Below, in pieces: positions 6,906 through 8,909 of a stretch of DNA of 8,909 bases. Numbering within the stretch: position 1 is the first letter of the stretch; every line of letters begins with the position of its first letter. Below the pieces are notes generated by a model, which worked only from the letters and a program-made list of their open reading frames with translations, had not been told where the DNA came from and made no database searches. The stretch is from the NCBI GenBank assembly GCA_964492925.1, contig CAZBMF010000096.1:1-8909 (forward strand). Direction: 5' to 3'. Made by a program: the position numbers and the translations under genes. This DNA is from VMCP01 sp964492925 (GTDB lineage Bacteria; Bacteroidota; Bacteroidia; NS11-12g; UBA955).

Positions 6906-7227
6906 TAATCACGAAGAACAAAATCCTCAATCTTTAGATATTGAGTTAACAGAAGAGATTGCAGAAGGCACTTACAGCAATTTTGCAATCATTACGCATA
7001 GTCAGTCTGAATTCATTCTTGATTTTATTCGAATGATGCCAGGAGTTCCCAAAGGGAAAGTAAAAAGCAGAATCATTTTGGCTCCTCACCATGCCAAACG
7101 TTTGTTGATGGCCTTGGGCGATAATTTGGCTCGTTATGAATCAAACTTTGGTGAAATTGAACTTGATGAAATGCACGGACAACCGAATGTGCCTTTGAAT
7201 TTTGGTGGACAAACTGGACAAGCATAA
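6898..7227 (+). CDS. DUF3467 domain-containing protein
   Basis: This small acidic cytoplasmic protein of 109 aa matches the DUF3467 family along nearly its full length. The recognisable core runs from EGTYSNFAIITHSQSEF (about 22-38) through DFIRMMPG, KVKSRIILAPHHAKRLLMAL (about 60-79) and an ARYESNFGEI segment (about 84-93), with an unstructured Gly/Gln-rich tail. It has no signal peptide, membrane segment or catalytic motif. The family is widespread in Bacteroidota with unknown biochemical function; from memory it is often found next to RNA polymerase genes, which are absent here. It ends with tandem stops (TAA TAA), and paaN starts 4 nt after the first stop, so the two are almost certainly co-transcribed. 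Whether they are functionally linked is unknown. Confidence 0.9.
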   Translation: MSNNHEEQNPQSLDIELTEEIAEGTYSNFAIITHSQSEFILDFIRMMPGVPKGKVKSRIILAPHHAKRLLMALGDNLARYESNFGEIELDEMHGQPNVPLNFGGQTGQA

Positions 7228-7231
7228 TAAT

Positions 7232-8881
7232 ATGACAACACAAGCAATGAATTCAATATTACATGATGCGCAACAAGCGCTAAAATCAAGATTATATTTT
7301 TCAGCTTACCCTGAAAATCCCAAAGCCTATCCTGAAGATTGGAATGAACTTGGTAAAACTGCTTTCAGCAAACAATTGAATGAGAATTTTACGGAACTTG
7401 ATTCTAACGATTCAACGGGTTGGATTGGAACTGAGGTTTCTCCTTATATGCAAGTGGGACTCGGTGTTCATTATCCGCAGTTTACAGTAGAGACGTTGAT
7501 TTCAAAAGCCAATGCGGCTAAAACGGCATGGACGTCTTTGTCCCCACAAAACAGAGCCAATATTTTGGTGGAAATGTTGGATGCAGTGAGAGAACGCTTT
7601 TTTGAAATTGCGTATGCTACCATGCACACTACAGGACAAAGCTTTGTGATGAGTTTTCAAGCCAGCGGTCCTCATGCCAATGACAGGGCCTTAGAAGTTA
7701 TTGCAATGGGTTTGCAAGAACTTGAGCGTTTTGATCACGACGTTACTTGGGTCAAGAACATGGGTAAATTTGATCTAACCTTAAAGAAAAATTTTAAAGC
7801 AATTTCAAAAGGTATTGGTTTGGTGATTGGTTGCAGCACGTTTCCAACTTGGAATACAGTTCCCGGATTGTTTGCCAACCTAATTGCGGGTAATGTGAGC
7901 ATTGTGAAGCCTCATCCAAAGAGTATTTTACCGATTGCTATCGTTGTGGCTGAAATGCAAAAAGTTTTGGTGAAACATCATTTGCCTACGTCTATTGTAC
8001 AATTGGCAGTAGATACTCTTGAGGAACCTATCACTAAAAAGTTGGCAGAACATTCAGATATTCAGTTGATTGACTATACTGGTGGTTCGGCTTTCGGAGA
8101 CTATATTGAATCTTTAAATGGTAAAACTGTATTTACTGAAAAAGCGGGAGTAAACTCAGTTATTTTAGATTCAGTGGCAGATGCTAAATCGGTTTTCGGA
8201 AATTTGGCTTTCGCTGCAAGTTTGTACAGTGGTCAAATGTGTACCGCACCACAAAATGTTTTCGTGCCTGAGTCTGGTATTGACACTTCTGAGGGACATT
8301 TGTCGTTCGAAGAAGTGGTACAAGGCATTGCTGATTCTATTAAAGGTTTGGTAGAAAACCCCAAAATGGGGCCATTTACTCTGGGTGCAATTCAAAATGA
8401 CATTACAAGGAACAGGGTTTTAAAAACCTTGGAGAACAAAGAAGTGGCCTTGAGGCCAATTGATTTTGTGAATCCTGAATTTGCGGACACTAGAGTGCTT
8501 AGTCCTGCTGTAGTTGTGGTGAATGCCGCAGATAAAGAGGCTTGGTCACACGAGTGTTTCGGACCAATTTTGTTTGTTGTGAAAACCAAGGATTCAGCTG
8601 AGAGTTTGAAATTAACCGCGGAAAGTGCAAAAAATAAAGGTGCTATTACTTGTCAATGTTATTCTACAAACAACGATTTTTGCAATATTGTTGAAGATAC
8701 CATGAATGGGGTGTTTGCTCCAGTGAGTTTCAATTTTGTTGGAGCTGCTTTTGTAAACCAACATGCAGCGTTCAGCGATTTGCATGTAACTGGTGGAAAT
8801 CCGAGTGGTAATGCGAGTTTCACGGATGCATTGTACGTTAACCGCCGATTTGTATGGGTGGGGAATCGTTATATGGCGTGA
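7232..8881 (+). CDS. paaN: Phenylacetic acid degradation protein PaaN (aldehyde dehydrogenase)
   Basis: The product is 549 aa, the expected size for the single-domain PaaN family. The N-terminal AYPENPKAYPED and GWIGTEVSPY stretches are typical of PaaN rather than of generic aldehyde dehydrogenases. ALDH landmarks are present: Asn208 in TFPTWN, the KPHP cofactor-site stretch (226-229), TGGSAFG (283-289), general-base Glu303 in TEKAG, nucleophile Cys337 in SGQMCTAPQN and Glu441 in ECFGP. Known role: NAD(P)-dependent oxidation of the semialdehyde-CoA formed after ring opening in the phenylacetyl-CoA pathway. Unlike PaaZ it has no C-terminal MaoC-like hydratase domain, so ring-opening hydrolysis would need another protein. 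The ATG at 7232 is preferred to an upstream TTG at 7202 that overlaps the DUF3467 gene. It is the second gene of a two-gene operon; no other paa gene is in the window. Confidence 0.88.
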   Translation: MTTQAMNSILHDAQQALKSRLYFSAYPENPKAYPEDWNELGKTAFSKQLNENFTELDSNDSTGWIGTEVSPYMQVGLGVHYPQFTVETLISKANAAKTAWTSLSPQNRANILVEMLDAVRERFFEIAYATMHTTGQSFVMSFQASGPHANDRALEVIAMGLQELERFDHDVTWVKNMGKFDLTLKKNFKAISKGIGLVIGCSTFPTWNTVPGLFANLIAGNVSIVKPHPKSILPIAIVVAEMQKVLVKHHLPTSIVQLAVDTLEEPITKKLAEHSDIQLIDYTGGSAFGDYIESLNGKTVFTEKAGVNSVILDSVADAKSVFGNLAFAASLYSGQMCTAPQNVFVPESGIDTSEGHLSFEEVVQGIADSIKGLVENPKMGPFTLGAIQNDITRNRVLKTLENKEVALRPIDFVNPEFADTRVLSPAVVVVNAADKEAWSHECFGPILFVVKTKDSAESLKLTAESAKNKGAITCQCYSTNNDFCNIVEDTMNGVFAPVSFNFVGAAFVNQHAAFSDLHVTGGNPSGNASFTDALYVNRRFVWVGNRYMA

Positions 8882-8909
8882 AGGGTTTACAGGATTATAG
8901 GCTTATAGG

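Noticed and set aside
7202..7231. TTG start for paaN overlapping DUF3467
   Set aside because: The ATG at 7232 is a better codon, sits 4 nt after the DUF3467 stop, and the added residues resemble no family sequence.
7232..8881. Possible identification as bifunctional PaaZ
   Set aside because: The protein ends soon after the aldehyde dehydrogenase domain and lacks the roughly 150-residue MaoC-like hydratase domain of PaaZ.

Overview
The window is low-GC chromosomal DNA from a member of the Bacteroidota. Three things support this: two genes end in a type IX secretion system (T9SS) type A sorting domain (the YPNP-containing C-terminus), there is a DUF3467 gene, and TAnnTTTG-type -7 promoter elements precede genes that lack clear Shine-Dalgarno sequences. 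The order or genus cannot be named from the sequence. No tRNA, rRNA, CRISPR array, transposase or phage gene was seen.

Layout, left to right. (1) Positions 1-3722 (+): the 3' part of a very large secreted protein whose 5' end lies outside the window. It has a tyrosine-rich right-handed beta-helix, Ig-like linker domains, a tandem run of PKD domains and a T9SS sorting domain. (2) Positions 3723-3822: a convergent intergenic gap with a strong, nearly symmetrical terminator hairpin and a second hairpin. (3) Positions 3823-4491 (-): a short 3-hydroxyacyl-CoA dehydrogenase-like protein that appears to have lost the family's catalytic residues. It is divergent, with only 23 bp between start codons, from ridA (4515-4898, +), the enamine/imine deaminase gene. 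(4) Positions 4899-5186: a convergent intergenic stretch with two candidate terminators and a 13-bp direct repeat. (5) Positions 5187-6737 (-): a secreted fusion of a c-type cytochrome domain, a peptidylglycine-monooxygenase-like two-domain copper oxygenase with all expected copper ligands, and a T9SS sorting domain. (6) Positions 6898-8881 (+): a two-gene operon of a DUF3467 protein and paaN, a phenylacetate-pathway aldehyde dehydrogenase.

The genes do not form one obvious pathway. Two are exported surface or secreted proteins that depend on T9SS. RidA and PaaN are cytoplasmic metabolic enzymes that deal with reactive intermediates (enamines, and a semialdehyde-CoA). The points most worth following up are the heme-copper oxygenase fusion, the apparent pseudoenzyme divergent from ridA, and the beta-helix whose visible N-terminal 340 residues are about 18% tyrosine.
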